Of a DNA stretch of 64,000 nucleotides, positions 33,591 to 46,110 are shown piece after piece. Below the pieces are notes generated by a model, which ran no database searches, had not been told where the DNA came from, and saw only the letters and a program-made list of their open reading frames with translations. Within the stretch, counting starts at the first letter, position 1; each line of letters opens with the position of its first letter. A program made the translations under genes and the position numbers. The stretch covers positions 1,324,361-1,388,360 of the forward strand of contig JAQJVL010000083.1 in NCBI GenBank assembly GCA_035578905.1, given 5' to 3'. The stretch comes from Stictocephala bisonia (taxonomy: Eukaryota > Arthropoda > Insecta > Hemiptera > Membracidae).

Positions 33591-33668
33591 AGAAAGTAAT
33601 TTTTTAGTAAATTATCAACATTTTGATAAAAATTTTAATTTGTGGAATTTACTAAAAAATTAATTTCT
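33591..33668. repeat. Small inverted repeat, 23-bp arms
   Basis: AGAAAGTAATTTTTTAGTAA at the left pairs with TTACTAAAAAATTAATTTCT at the right, with one mismatch region and a spacer of about 32 bp. Confidence 0.8.
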
Positions 33669-34197
33669 ATTTACAACCAAAGGAATGCCATCAAGAATAT
33701 ACAGCAGAAAATGAACTAAATAGTTGACAATTACACAATGAATAGTTAATAAATATAAATAGGTAATAAGTTATAGATTACCTAGTTATAGATGTAAGAA
33801 TGTAAGAACATATTTTAAATAAATTGGCAATAAATATTTAAAATTAAATACAATGCAACATGAACAATAATATTAACTAAGGTTTTATATTACAGAATTG
33901 GAAAAGAAAAATGTTCAAACTTAATTCCATCGTAAATAATGACTCTTTGCAAATAAAAATATAAAAAGTTCTGTTTTCAGGTAAATTTCACATTTTTCTT
34001 TAAACACGTTTATGGAATCATAAAAGAAATAGCAATTTTGCCTCCATACCTAACAAATGTGCTTTGATGTGTTTGTTTGTTTCTACAGTCAATTATGGCA
34101 GCTTTAATACAGACAGATGTAAAGAAGGTACAATGGTCCCTTAGCCGCGTACTGGACACACAGTAAATTCTCCATTTATAAAATAGTTTTTCTTTTC

Positions 34198-34648
34198 ACT
34201 TAGGTGTCTGCAGACCCTATCAGCCATGTTGATTGGGATTAATCCCATAAGAACAATTTTATTTTCGAACCGGACATACGATCACGCGTATCCAAACTAA
34301 ACAGTTATTTTTAAACGGATGTTTTCCGAAATAAATTGCATTTGATGAAATTGCGCTTCGGAATTGCTCTACTAATTTCTACTTAGTTTTATAGAAAGTA
34401 GTACAACATAAATTTAGTTTTATATTCACCTTTTTTTTATAAAACTACGCGTAAGGCGTAAGTATCAAAAATATCAAAAGCATACCCAATGCTTAATATT
34501 ATAAAGTTTAAAATGACACCTCATACAGAACTTTTGATAAAAAAATTTCGAAAAAGTATGGATTCGAAAATAAAATCAACATGGCTTAAAACCAACTATG
34601 GCATGGATTAAAACCAACATGGCCGACAGCCTCTGCAGACTCTTAAGT
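34198..34648. mobile_element. TIR element, about 450 bp
   Basis: Left ACTTAGGTGTCTGCAGACC and CAGCCATGTTGAT pair inverted with right ACTTAAGAGTCTGCAGAGG and CGGCCATGTTGGT. TTTTATTTTCGAA also occurs in both arms. The centre is AT-rich with no open frame. No clear target duplication, so the superfamily is undetermined. Confidence 0.65.
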
Positions 34649-34695
34649 TCATCGTCACTATGGCACAGCCATTCAAAGAAATCTAATTAAATTTC

Positions 34696-34772
34696 GTCTG
34701 GCTTCCCGGGAGTTGAACTCATGACCTTTTGCATGTCAAAAATACTACTTATAACTTCCAGGCTAGCGACGT
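34696..34772 (-). mobile_element. tRNA-like head, probably a SINE remnant
   Basis: The minus strand begins GTCGCTAGCCTGGAAGTT (A-box-like). About 35 nt later it has a TTTT-GACATGC-AAAA anticodon-arm-like hairpin, then GAGTTCAACTCCCGGG (a T-arm/B-box-like sequence). Length and spacing suit a tRNA ancestor. The acceptor ends do not pair well, and the loop lacks the usual U33, so a functional tRNA gene is unlikely. Confidence 0.45.
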
Positions 34773-35887
34773 AAATGGAAATATAACAAAATGTAATCTT
34801 CTTTTTACGTTAATCATAACCAAGCACAAGGAGCATTCTAGTTCTTAACTTTTTTGTTCGTTTATAAAGATTGTTCAGGTTGCTGCTAGTGTATAATAAA
34901 GTCAAGTGTTATTGCACGGAACCGGAAGTGGCGTGGCTGTTGCCATGGACACGGATCAACAAAGACCAGAGAGAACAAACAGAAAACTCATTACCGTATG
35001 ATAATACCAGCATCCCTCGATCTGAGGAGGTGACTGGATCATGTTTCTTACATTTTTGGGCTACTAATAGTATTTTTTATACGCATTTAAACACTTTAAC
35101 AGTGTGAGAGTGTATAATTTTAAGGTGCAATGTCTATTCATTAAATAAAATCGTAAATTTCCCTATAAAAGAAGCTACAGTTTTGACTAAGTAATTTCCA
35201 TTTATAAATTAGACTTAGTTATTACATTAACCAACTAGGATCGGCAATCCTCAAAGTATAGTATACGTATAATATACAAATAACCTAAAAATAAGAAAAG
35301 TGTTTACAATATTAATACCATTAAATTGTGAATTAGAACAGATAAATGGAACATTATTATAATTTTCTATCAATGTACTGTAACCAGATAATGATATGAA
35401 TTTACAATTTTTTTTATTATTTTTTGTTGCAAAAGTAGCACTACAGTATGAATTGCTGATTGAACCCGAAAAAATTGTTTTAATACTTTTTGTCATAAGT
35501 TTAAAATTATTTAGATTATATTCACATTATATGTTTCATGATATGATATTTGTCATTTATGAGTTTTAACTACGGTAATTTATATAGAAATTACACATAA
35601 TGTCCAGTTAGCTACGTATCACGTAGCTAGCAAATTACATCAACGTGATTAATGATGCTGAATTAACTGCTTTACTATAGGCCTACGTAATTTCTTACAA
35701 AAGACAGTGAATGTAATAACAAAGAATTAATCAGTTTATCTAGCTATGAATTTTCAAGCTGTTAACCTAATGTCATATGAAATTAATAGTGTTAAAAAAA
35801 TCTTTGTAGCATTGTTCAAAATGTATGAACAAAGTGAATGTATTTTGAAAGTAATTGTTATATTAAGCAAATTGCAAAAACAATTTG

Positions 35888-36178
35888 GGATCTTTTCCGT
35901 TAATTCACTACTACTATTTTTTCCGTTTATTCACTACAACTTGATAAATATTCTATTGCTCCAACAACTGTTCCCTAATCATTTTACGTTCACTGTGTAT
36001 TCCTTGTCCGATATAAATCCGCTTATCTTATCGCTTTCCAACTTACACACGGAGGGCGCATTCGACGGTAAGTCAATTATTGGATTTACCAGTTTGTGAT
36101 GAACTTTAATAGTAACCTAACCTAACTAAACCGTAATCACGATAAAAAGTGGTGGTAGTGAATTAACGGAAAAAGTCC
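35888..36178. mobile_element. MITE family B, copy 2 (291 bp)
   Basis: Same termini as copy 1 (GGATCTTTTCCGTTAATTCA; inverted right end GGACTTTTTCCGTTAATTCA), the same internal ACTTACACACGGAG and GGTAAGTCAAT.ATTGGATTTACC blocks and the same TAACCTAACC centre. The flanks ACAATTTG and AAAATTTG again match at 7 of 8 positions. The 117-codon open frame across its left part is spurious. Confidence 0.88.
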
Positions 36179-38130
36179 AAAATTTGAATGGCGAATGAAC
36201 TAGGCAAAGAATTTATCACTGAAACAATTTTTAATGTCAAGATATTATTCTTAAAAACTAATTAATTACAGTTTTTATGGAATATTATCTGCCTATATTT
36301 ACACAATGTCTTTCCACTCATCCCAGGTTAGACTGGCAGCCACTCAGGATAGTAGATATGCGTGGGCGCGTTGTGCCAGAATGAGGGGTCCTATTATATT
36401 CTGAGTGTATGAATCGCACGAGAAGTTAAATTCAAAAACAACAAATATTACAAAAGAAAATTTATTTTTGTCTGCACGAATAACAATGGTGCAATACGTT
36501 TATTTCACAATTGTAACATATAGACTGGAGTCTAGAGTAGTATGTATACGAACAACTTCTAAATAGAGATAAGAACTTTCAGTTTTACATTACCATTTCT
36601 TCCTACAAATGATGGTTTATTTCCGGCGGAAATGACACACTATATTGAGTTCAGCACCATCAGATCACACTGAAGTGTGGTTAGTAGTTATTTGGCGCGA
36701 GAGTGTTCGGCAGCAGGAAGAAAGTGGCGGGCCAAATTAACCTCGATCTGACGGATGCTGCGTTCGTGATCTCCAGATTGAGTTGACGGGTCCCCCTTCC
36801 GGTCTGTGGCCTCGTTATCACCGCATCCTCTACACCATTCAAACTACGACTCTTTAAGCTAATCATCAAGAAAGTGTACGATGTCTTTAATTAAATACGA
36901 ATTGTAGTCCGTAAGCCTATTGTAGTGCTTACGGAAAATCAGTGCAGTTTAAACATCGCAATTTGCATTATTAATTAGACCTTTTGCAGAATGTTTAACC
37001 ATGTTTCGAATTGAATTTTCCAAATACCAAATCACATAGTATATAAATATTTGACATACATTAAACTCCAAAAACATTAAAATGGGTGTAGTTCTGAATT
37101 TAAATCATAACTATACTACAATTAATGAATCTCACGAATTGACATGAGTGCGCTTAGTGGAGATAGAGTGAAGATAATATCATTGTAGAACGATATATAC
37201 TTGGTATGAAATTGCAGGGATTTGTTAAGTCTAGGACACAGTACAAATTGGGTGGCTGAATCCCCTATCTTAGAATATTAGGAAAAATATATTCTGGTTT
37301 TTAGCAGCAGTGATAAAACCCTCCCAAATAAATGTCCCAGTTATTATCTGAATCCATGTGACTTCTAGCTAATATGAACTCATCCATATATAACTGAGTG
37401 TTATTTTGTGAGCTCTTGAAAGTATTACTTGAACACAGTTCCTACACGAACACCCCTCCCCCTGCAGAGCTTCCATCCCGCTAACGGTCTGGACGGCACA
37501 TGGGGACATATTTAGGACCCATTGTTATCCACTGCTGCCCAAATGTTCACTTGAATAAATAAGCCATAAATAAAAGTCTGTGTGGATGTTTTTATTAGCT
37601 GAAGTTCTATTGGTTGTTGTGTAACACTTCACAGTCAGATGTGTTTATTGTCCAGCCTGACATAAAACTAAAGTGAAGTATCATTTATTCTAATGAATTT
37701 CTACTCATGTTAATATAATTTCATAGAAAAAATATTTATGGCTATAATCGACGTTAGCTAATGTGAATTGACATTCATTAAGGTCAATGTAAATGCACAT
37801 AAAAAATATATTAAACTTTATATAAATATAACAAAATAATCTAACAACTTTTATATTAAAATATGCAATGAAAGAATAACTTTAGAGAAAAATTAACTAA
37901 TATAACCTTCATTATATTACATAGGCTCATAAGTTGGGGTATTGTGTAACTGACCGAAAAGACTAATGAAGAAAATTAATGTTTCCAAAATGATATTCTT
38001 AAAACTTAAGAAACAAAAGATGGGCACATGTTATGATAATATTGTTCATGCTACTAAGTAAAGAAACGTTTCAGGATAAAACAATTAATTTTTTATCTGG
38101 ACAATTTATTTTTATATAATAAGTAGAAAA

Positions 38131-38300
38131 TTTACTTATGTAAGTGACAAACTAATGGATACGAACTCATATCACAACGTGTTTCTCCCACTACCTTATA
38201 CTAGCGGAGAGTTTACTTATGTAAGTGACAAACTAATGGATACGAACTCATATCACAACGTGTTTCTCCCACTACCTTAAACTAGCGGAGAGTTTACTCA
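38131..38300. repeat. 81-bp tandem duplication
   Basis: TTTACTTATGTAAGTGACAA recurs at 38131 and 38212. The two units are nearly identical and end ACTAGCGGAGAG; a third unit has only its first few bases. Confidence 0.95.
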
Positions 38301-39194
38301 ACAGCTAAGAGTGTACTGGCATTTTTACCTGACTGTTTATTCAACGAATAAAGCGAGAGGTCTCTTCCCCGAGACCACACTCCCGTCGTTTCTGTGAGCA
38401 CTCTCAAAAAACTCAACTGAACTTTATTCACTCCACCCAATGTGTCAACTAAATAAAGTATGTAATAAGAGGAATGCAGTTTTCATATTGTAATTTTTTC
38501 TTTTTAATTTGATGATAAGATATAAATTTATATTTATTTATCAAAATTAAACTAAACATAATGCATACATAAACAGACAAGGTAATCAGGCTCGCTTTGC
38601 TCATTCTTTCAGTATCTTCCACTGCACTCGTACTGTGGACCCGTACCATCTACAGTGTTTGTTGAAAAAGTATAAAATGTTTGTTTTAAGTATATATTAT
38701 CCCCAAAAAATGTTCTATGTTCCGAATGTTAAGCTACAAATGGCTGCAAAATTAGAATTATACTGATGGAAAAGCAATTGTGGACAGTTTACAGCACAAC
38801 CACTTACATCAATAAAAGTTATCAGTAAGAGTAGTGTTTCGATGGTATGTTGGCCTTTAAAAGTTTCTATTTTAGTACTATCTTAGTATTATTTTGCATC
38901 TAGTGTTTGGACATTCAAGGGAAAAATTCGAGTTCGGAGTTAATAAATTTACTTTATTCATGACTAATAAAGTATGCCACTTTTATTTTGTATTTTCAGT
39001 ACGTTTTATTGAAGCTTTGTTGTATTTATAAACATTTTAGAATCTATTGCAGAATTTAAAGCACAAACAAATAAATTAATAAAATGTGCAATTTTTCAAT
39101 TACTGAGCCTATTAATTTGCCCATTATAGGATTACCTTGACACCTTTAAGCACTGAGCCCCTCAACACTCCTTTAAACTACTATGATCACATAC

Positions 39195-39370
39195 ATTACC
39201 CACCCACCCTACAGACTTACCTATTTGGGACCTACCCACCTTACATATAAGATCCCTTGTACTCGCACACACTTCAATTCCATGAGAGACATTCCACCAT
39301 CCTTGAAATGTTCATGACTTCTTTAGATCCACCCAAACACTCTACAGACATGACTCCTTGGGACCCCCCT
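39195..39370. repeat. Decayed CCCACCC-type minisatellite
   Basis: Repeated ACCCACCCACCCTACAGACT, CCTACCCACCTTACA and CACCCAAACACTCTACAGAC blocks. A degenerate relative of the other CCCACCC arrays. Confidence 0.45.
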
Positions 39371-40628
39371 TCTCTTGACTATGAATATTTGTGAAATATC
39401 GTACGTGTATGATATGTGGTTTTAGTACCTACATTTTAATATTGTAAATATTTAAGTACAATATTGCATTTCGTTGTTCCCGAATATCTTGACGACTAAA
39501 CAAAACATTTTTCTCAAATGGCTGAGTAGATTCACCTCAACGCAAACAATAGGACCCCAGTGAACCTTGCGGCAGCTCGCAGCGCTTCTGCGGAGTACAA
39601 AATTAGCATAATAATGAACACGTAACAAGGTTCTGGAATAATTTCTGTAAGGGCTTTGTTCGAGACTAAGAGATCATGTTTGTCAACAAGTTATGTGTAT
39701 AAATTTCAAACTGAAGTTAGGTTGAGCACACAATCTAGCGAACAACATCGTACGATACAGAAAGAGGTAAAGACTTATCAGCTGTTTCTTTTTATGAGGA
39801 ATTGACATTTAACAATGGTTGCCATTACATCGCTACTAAGAGTAAGTATTTACGTTGCATAGTATTTATAATTACGTAATATTTTGTGTATATAGACCAT
39901 AGTATCATGGAGTTAGTAAGATTTCGTCTGAAAGCAAGAGTTTACGACATATTAGGTAGACATAAGTACTGAACTTATTTCACGTGGTTCAGATACTCAT
40001 ATGGTCCTACGGTACAACTAAATACCAATAATATCTTGTATTACAAACATCATGCTACAGTCGTAGCTAAGGTGGTCCGGGTTCCATTCCTGGTGTGACC
40101 GCAACAGTTTTCATTTACCATTGTGCTGTTCCCGTGGTTCAGATCCAACGAGATTACAGAAGGAAACAGGTTCCTCTAAAGAGATGAAAAAAATGTTGTC
40201 TTAATTCAGCATGTCTACCCATACATACTAAAAGCCATACGAAATTTCGATTATTCTATGTTAGTTTCTCAATTTTACGATAAACGTAAGTTGGCAGGTT
40301 ATTAAATTGTTAATCATTTTTTGAATTGCTGCAAATAGTCTGCACACACTAACAGGGCCACAAAATATGTACTGTACATTCAAACTTTCATCCTAGATGT
40401 GAAGTTGAAGAGAATTATCTTATTTAATGTGAATTTAATGTACAATTACATTACGTTTAAGTTCAGAGAAGTAAATCTGCTTTATACGGATTGAAATCAC
40501 AACTCTTAGGCATTTAATTACATTTCCTTGTTCACTTAATTATTATTAATTGGTGAATAATAAGTCTAGTTACCGAATATTTAGGACTACTGTATAGAAT
40601 CGCTGATAAATTCCTTTCATAAACTTAC

Positions 40629-40727
40629 CTGTGGCTCCAGTTTACCGTTCACCAGACAGTACAAATAAGACGTGAGTTCGATTAAGGGAAACATTTTGAC
40701 CACAATGGATCATCGGAATTGGATTTC
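40629..40727 (-). other. Candidate upstream exon (5' UTR plus an alternative start)
   Basis: On the minus strand, AAAAGGTTTCAG at 40728-40730 could be an acceptor and CAG|GTAAGT at 40629/40628 is a consensus donor. Inside, an ATG at 40694-40692 (A at -3) opens 22 codons beginning MFPLIELTSYLYCLVN and ending in phase 0, which fits the exon at 30300. An in-frame TGA precedes the ATG. The peptide does not resemble the known IRSp53 N-terminus (human MSLSRSEEMHRLTENVYK), so it is either a lineage-specific alternative start or chance. Confidence 0.3.
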
Positions 40728-41013
40728 CTGAAACCTTTTATTCTCTTCACACCACTTTCAACCGTAATTCAGACTCTTAAGCTGTTCTGGGCCAAATTAT
40801 TACTTTTCTTTCTAAAATATTTGAAATACATAATGCAATATTTGGGCTTTATTTGAAGTGTTGTCATTGTTCCTGTTTTAGGGAATGCTTAGGCATTATC
40901 AGTTTTAAATCATTCAAAGTTGATGTCTTATTTTAGTTTATTTCGTGTTACAATTTTTAACTATATGATTTAGGGGTTTTCTTCTAGAGAAGGGTAGATC
41001 TCTTTACATAACT

Positions 41014-41252
41014 AATGTCACACGAAATTACATCGTATTGTACACTTATTGCTCTTTAACAATGTCACACGAAATTACATCGTATTGTACACTTATTGCT
41101 CTTTAGAAAAGTCACACGAAATTACATCGTATTGTACACTTATTGCTCTTTAGCAATGTCACACGAAATTACATCGTATTGTACACTTATTGCTCTTTAG
41201 CAATGTCACACGAAATTACATCGTATTGTACACTTATTGCTCTTTAGCAATT
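41014..41252. repeat. 47-bp tandem repeat, five copies
   Basis: TCACACGAAATTACATCGTA followed by TTGTACACTTATTGCTCTTT. Starts at 41018, 41065, 41112, 41159 and 41206 give an exact 47-bp period. Copies are almost identical. Confidence 0.97.
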
Positions 41253-41856
41253 TAAAATCCAAACAAATTTCCTTTATTTGGGTTAGCTTATTACTTAGTG
41301 ATAGTCAATAAAGAAGTGAACTTGCAGGAGTATGTGTTGTACGTTTCATAAATATAAAAAAACAAACACACATAAGGAATCAAATAAACTATAACTAAAG
41401 TAGAGGAGATTATATGATTTTAAAAAGTAAGACAAAAATGGTGTACAAAAATAGTAAAGGGTTAAATTCAAAGAGATTTAAGAAAAAAAGATAAGATAGT
41501 AAGGTGTAATTAAATAAGCTTTGTTTTGTCCTGTGTTATATTTTTAGCCTTTTTTACAATCCAAAATTTCAATAAAAATGTTGTCAAAAAGTAGTAAGTG
41601 TTTTTACTCTACCCCCTGTACTGGTTTTGATTCTAATTACTATTTCTGCTGTATTCAATTCATTAGTTACTGTTGTCTACAGCATGTAGCCCTGATGAAG
41701 GTGGTCAGTTTCAAGGCTGAAACGTTGGCAACCTTTGTTTTTAGTGCACAGGATTCTCTGACGTGATCATATCTTAAATACTAAACGCTTGTGTAATATT
41801 TAATTTAATGTATTTTATCGTTGTCTGTATCGCCGTAATATAAAAAATAGCTTGTG

Positions 41857-44800
41857 TTTAGTTATATCTTCCAGCGTATCAGCCGCGCTGTGACGCAACA
41901 GCTCGCTACACTACAGTCCATGTGCCACCAGTTAGCTGTGCTGTTTAGTTATAACTCCTAGTGTATCAGCCGCGCTGTGACGCAACAGCTCGCTACACTA
42001 CAGGCCATGTGCCACCAGTTAGCTGTGCTGTTTAGTTATAACTCCTAGTGTATCAGCCGCGCTGTGACGCAACAGCTCGCTACACTACAGTCCATGTGCC
42101 ACCAGTTAGCTGTGCTGTTTAGTTATAACTCCTAGTGTATCAGCCGCGCTGTGACGCAACAGCTCGCTACACTACAGTCCATGTGCCACCAGTTAGCTGT
42201 GCTGTTTAGTTATAACTCCTAGTGTATCAGCCGCGCTGTGACGCAACAGCTCGCTACACTACAGGCCATGTGCCACCAGTTAGCTGTGCTGTTTAGTTAT
42301 AACTCCTAGTGTATCAGCCGCGCTGTGACGCAACAGCTCGCTACACTACAGTCCATGTGCCACCAGTAAGCTGTGCTGTTTAGTTATAACTCCTAGTGTA
42401 TCAGCCGCGCTGTGACGCAACAGCTCGCTACACTACAGGCCATGTGCCACCAGTTAGCTGTGCTGTTTAGTTATAACTCCTAGTGTATCAGCCGCGCTGT
42501 GACGCAACAGCTCGCTACACTACAGGCCATGTGCCACCAGTTAGCTGTGCTGTTTAGTTATAACTCCTAGTGTATCAGCCGCGCTGTGACGCAACAGCTC
42601 GCTACACTACAGTCCATGTGCCACCAGTTAGCTGTGCTGTTTAGTTATAACTCCTAGTGTATCAGCCGCGCTGTGACGCAACAGCTCGCTACACTACAGT
42701 CCATGTGCCACCAGTTAGCTGTGCTGTTTAGTTATAACTCCTAGTGTATCAGCCGCGTTGTGACGCAACAGCTCGCTACACTACAGGCCATGTGCCACCA
42801 GTTAGCTGTGCTGTTTAGTTATAACTCCTAGTGTATCAGCCGCGCTGTGACGCAACAGCTCGCTACACTACAGTCCATGTGCCACCAGTTAGCTGTGCTG
42901 TTTAGTTATAACTCCTAGTGTATCAGCCGCGCTGTGACGCAACAGCTCGCTACACTACAGTCCATGTGCCACCAGTTAGCTGTGCTGTTTAGTTATAACT
43001 CCTAGTGTATCAGCCGCGCTGTGACGCAACAGCTCGCTACACTACAGTCCATGTGCCACCAGTTCGCTGTGCTGTTTAGTTATAACTCCTAGTGTATCAG
43101 CCGCGCTGTGACGCAACAGCTCGCTACACTACAGTCCATGTGCCACCAGTTAGCTGTGCTGTTTAGTTATAACTCCTAGTGTATCAGCCGCGCTGTGACG
43201 CAACAGCTCGCTACACTACAGGCCATGTGCCACCAGTTAGCTGTGCTGTTTAGTTATAACTCCTAGTGTATCAGCCGCGCTGTGACGCAACAGCTCGCTA
43301 CACTACAGTCCATGTGCCACCAGTTAGCTGTGCTGTTTAGTTATAACTCCTAGTGTATCAGCCGCGCTGTGACGCAACAGCTCGCTACACTACAGGCCAT
43401 GTGCCACCAGTTAGCTGTGCTGTTTAGTTATAACTCCTAGTGTATCAGCCGCGCTGTGACGCAACAGCTCGCTACACTACAGGCCATGTGCCACCAGTTA
43501 GCTGTGCTGTTTAGTTATAACTCCTAGTGTATCAGCCGCGCTGTGACGCAACAGCTCGCTACACTACAGTCCATGTGCCACCAGTTAGCTGTGCTGTTTA
43601 GTTATAACTCCTAGTGTATCAGCCGCGCTGTGACGCAACAGCTCGCTACACTACAGTCCATGTGCCACCAGTTAGCTGTGCTGTTTAGTTATAACTCCTA
43701 GTGTATCAGCCGCGCTGTGACGCAACAGCTCGCTACACTACAGGCCATGTGCCACCAGTTAGCTGTGCTGTTTAGTTATAACTCCTAGTGTATCAGCCGC
43801 GCTGTGACGCAACAGCTCGCTACACTACAGTCCATGTGCCACCAGTTAGCTGTGCTGTGACGCAACAGCTCGCTACACTACAGTCCATGTGCCACCAGTT
43901 AGCTGTGCTGTTTAGTTATAACTCCTAGTGTATCAGCCGCGCTGTGACGCAACAGCTCGCTACACTACAGGCCATGTGCCACCAGTTAGCTGCGCTGTGA
44001 CGCAACAGCTCGCTACACTACAGGCCATGTGCCACCAGTTAGCTGTGCTGTTTAGTTATAACTCCTAGTGTATCAGCCGCGCTGTGACGCAACAGCTCGC
44101 TACACTACAGGCCATGTGCCACCAGTTAGCTGTGCTGTTTAGTTATAACTCCTAGTGTATCAGCCGCGCTGTGACGCAACAGCTCGCTACACTACAGTCC
44201 TTGTGCCACCAGTTAGCTGTGCTGTTTAGTTATAACTCCTAGTGTATCAGCCGCGCTGTGACGCAACAGCTCGCTACACTACAGGCCATGTGCCACCAGT
44301 TAGCTGTGCTGTTTAGTTATAACTCCTAGTGTATCAGCCGCGCTGTGACGCAACAGCTCGCTACACTACAGTCCATGTGCCACCAGTTAGCTGTGCTGTT
44401 TAGTTATAACTCCTAGTGTATCAGCCGCGCTGTGACGCAACAGCTCGCTACACTACAGTCCATGTGCCACCAGTTAGCTGTGCTGTTTAGTTATAACTCC
44501 TAGTGTATCAGCCGCGCTGTGACGCAACAGCTCGCTACACTACAGGCCATGTGCCACCAGTTAGCTGTGCTGTTTAGTTATAACTCCTAGTGTATCAGCC
44601 GCGCTGTGACGCAACAGCTCGCTACACTACAGGCCATGTGCCACCAGTTAGCTGCGCTGTGACACAACAGCTCGCTACACTACAGTCCATGTGCCACCAG
44701 TTAGCTGTGCTGTTTAGTTATAACTCCTAGTGTATCAGCCGCGCTGTGACGCAACAGCTCGCTACACTACAGGCCATGTGCCACCAGTTAGCTGTGCTGT

Positions 44801-45061
44801 TTAGTTATAACTCCTAGTGTATCAGCCGCGCTGTGACGCAACAGCTCGCTACACTACAGGCCATGTGCCACCAGTTAGCTGTGCTGTTTAGTTATAACTC
44901 CTAGTGTATCAGCCGCGCTGTGACGCAACAGCTCGCTACACTACAGTCCATGTGCCACCAGTTAGCTGTGCTGTTTAGTTATAACTCCTAGTGTATCAGC
45001 CGCGCTGTGACGCAACAGCTCGCTACACTACAGTCCATGTGCCACCAGTTAGCTGTGCTGT
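41857..45061. repeat. 87-bp satellite, about 38 units
   Basis: The unit contains TTTAGTTATAACTCCTAGTG, TATCAGCCGCGCTGTGACGC, AACAGCTCGCTACACTACAG and CCATGTGCCACCAGTTAGCT. Counting the ACAG(T/G)CCATG site gives 38 units: 35 of 87 bp and three of 53 bp (junctions near 43853, 43992 and 44655) that lack the same 34 bp. Identity is very high except at the left edge, and a T/G variant marks two unit types. Confidence 0.97.
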
Positions 45062-45819
45062 TTTGCGGTAGCTGGTTGAGCAATGTAGAAAGTCTCGTGG
45101 TTTTTGCTAGTTGCTGCGCTCCAATTGGCCGGTACGTGATACTGTTTTAGAGACACATGACAAATGGCGATATCGAACTGTTCTCACGGTGTTTCAAACC
45201 AGACGTTTTAGCGTGACGGATCCTGAAAAATAAATGTTCGTGAGATCTGCAAAAATACGTTACAAAGTAACCCCACCTCTGATATTACGTTCACGGTCAA
45301 GTTTTCCATTGAATTTGAAGTAAATTTTTTTTCCGGGCTTAGGGTGTTACAGTGATATTTGAATTTAAGATTAGACAAGGGACATATCGAAAAACTGTCA
45401 TCATATATTACTTTTTAAACAATTCTTGATAAAATAAAAAAAATGTTATTCGATTATTTAAATCGATATACTTATTATAAGCTCATACAAATTTAAAATT
45501 GTTTTCAAAATCCAAATTATAGGTTTTTGTTGTTTGTATTATAATATTAAGACCTATACTTGCCAAGATAAATCATAAGCATTTCCTAACTCCTCTTCAA
45601 TTATTTATATAATTTAATAATATAATCTTTCTTTTTTAATAGCATTCAGAATTGAACGATTAGTTATATTTTTAGTATTTATTATAATTTAAGATGAACA
45701 CTGATTTGGCTGCAAAACGTCGGAAAAACGTATATTTCAATACATTAATGTCAAAATAGATAGATATAATATGAATGATTAAGATTGATTGAGGAATAGC
45801 CCAAAACATATTCTAAATA

Positions 45820-46110
45820 TAATACCAAATCATCAGTAATATATGTTCATCTCCATCTGGGGAAGATGACCAGCTGATCGTTTGAGTGGGGCACATATTG
45901 ATTGTATTGTTACAGCCCACGTTTTCCATTTCTGACAATGAATGAATGGGCAGACTTACATCACCTGGGTCGCCTGATAAGGTCACCAGATAAGTTCGAA
46001 CATAACGGTCCTTGTTTAATTGCACATCATTTGACAAACGATGGACGACTGTTAAGTATCTGTCAATTTGTAACTACAAAGAAACCGATTGCTTTCTGAA
46101 GAGTTAGTAA
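45820..46110. other. Unassigned block, mixed composition
   Basis: A somewhat GC-richer stretch open on both strands for 65-75 codons. No recognisable domain, splice context or repeat relationship within the window. Confidence 0.2.

Noticed and set aside
35608..35629. Small perfect hairpin TAGCTACGT-ATC-ACGTAGCTA
   Set aside because: Too short to distinguish from chance in 64 kb.
35746..36099. 117-codon plus-strand frame
   Set aside because: Its second half is the left part of a MITE copy, and no domain is recognisable.
7524..36660. Possible shared element between 7524-7560 and 36610-36660 (inverted), both with ATGGTGCTGAACT and a GCCGGA motif
   Set aside because: The match is limited to about 30 interrupted bases and does not extend on either side.
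36681..36869. 62-codon minus-strand frame in a GC-richer stretch as an IRSp53 first exon
   Set aside because: No similarity to the family N-terminus and no suitable donor ending in phase 0.
39540..39620. tRNA gene suggested by TGGCTGAGTAG
   Set aside because: No B-box at the right distance and no cloverleaf.
40060..40110. tRNA gene suggested by GGGTTCCATTCC
   Set aside because: B-box-like only; no A-box or acceptor stem. Possibly a SINE scrap.
45813..46099. Overlapping 74- and 65-codon frames on opposite strands
   Set aside because: No recognisable domain, splice signal or conservation clue; kept only as an unassigned block.
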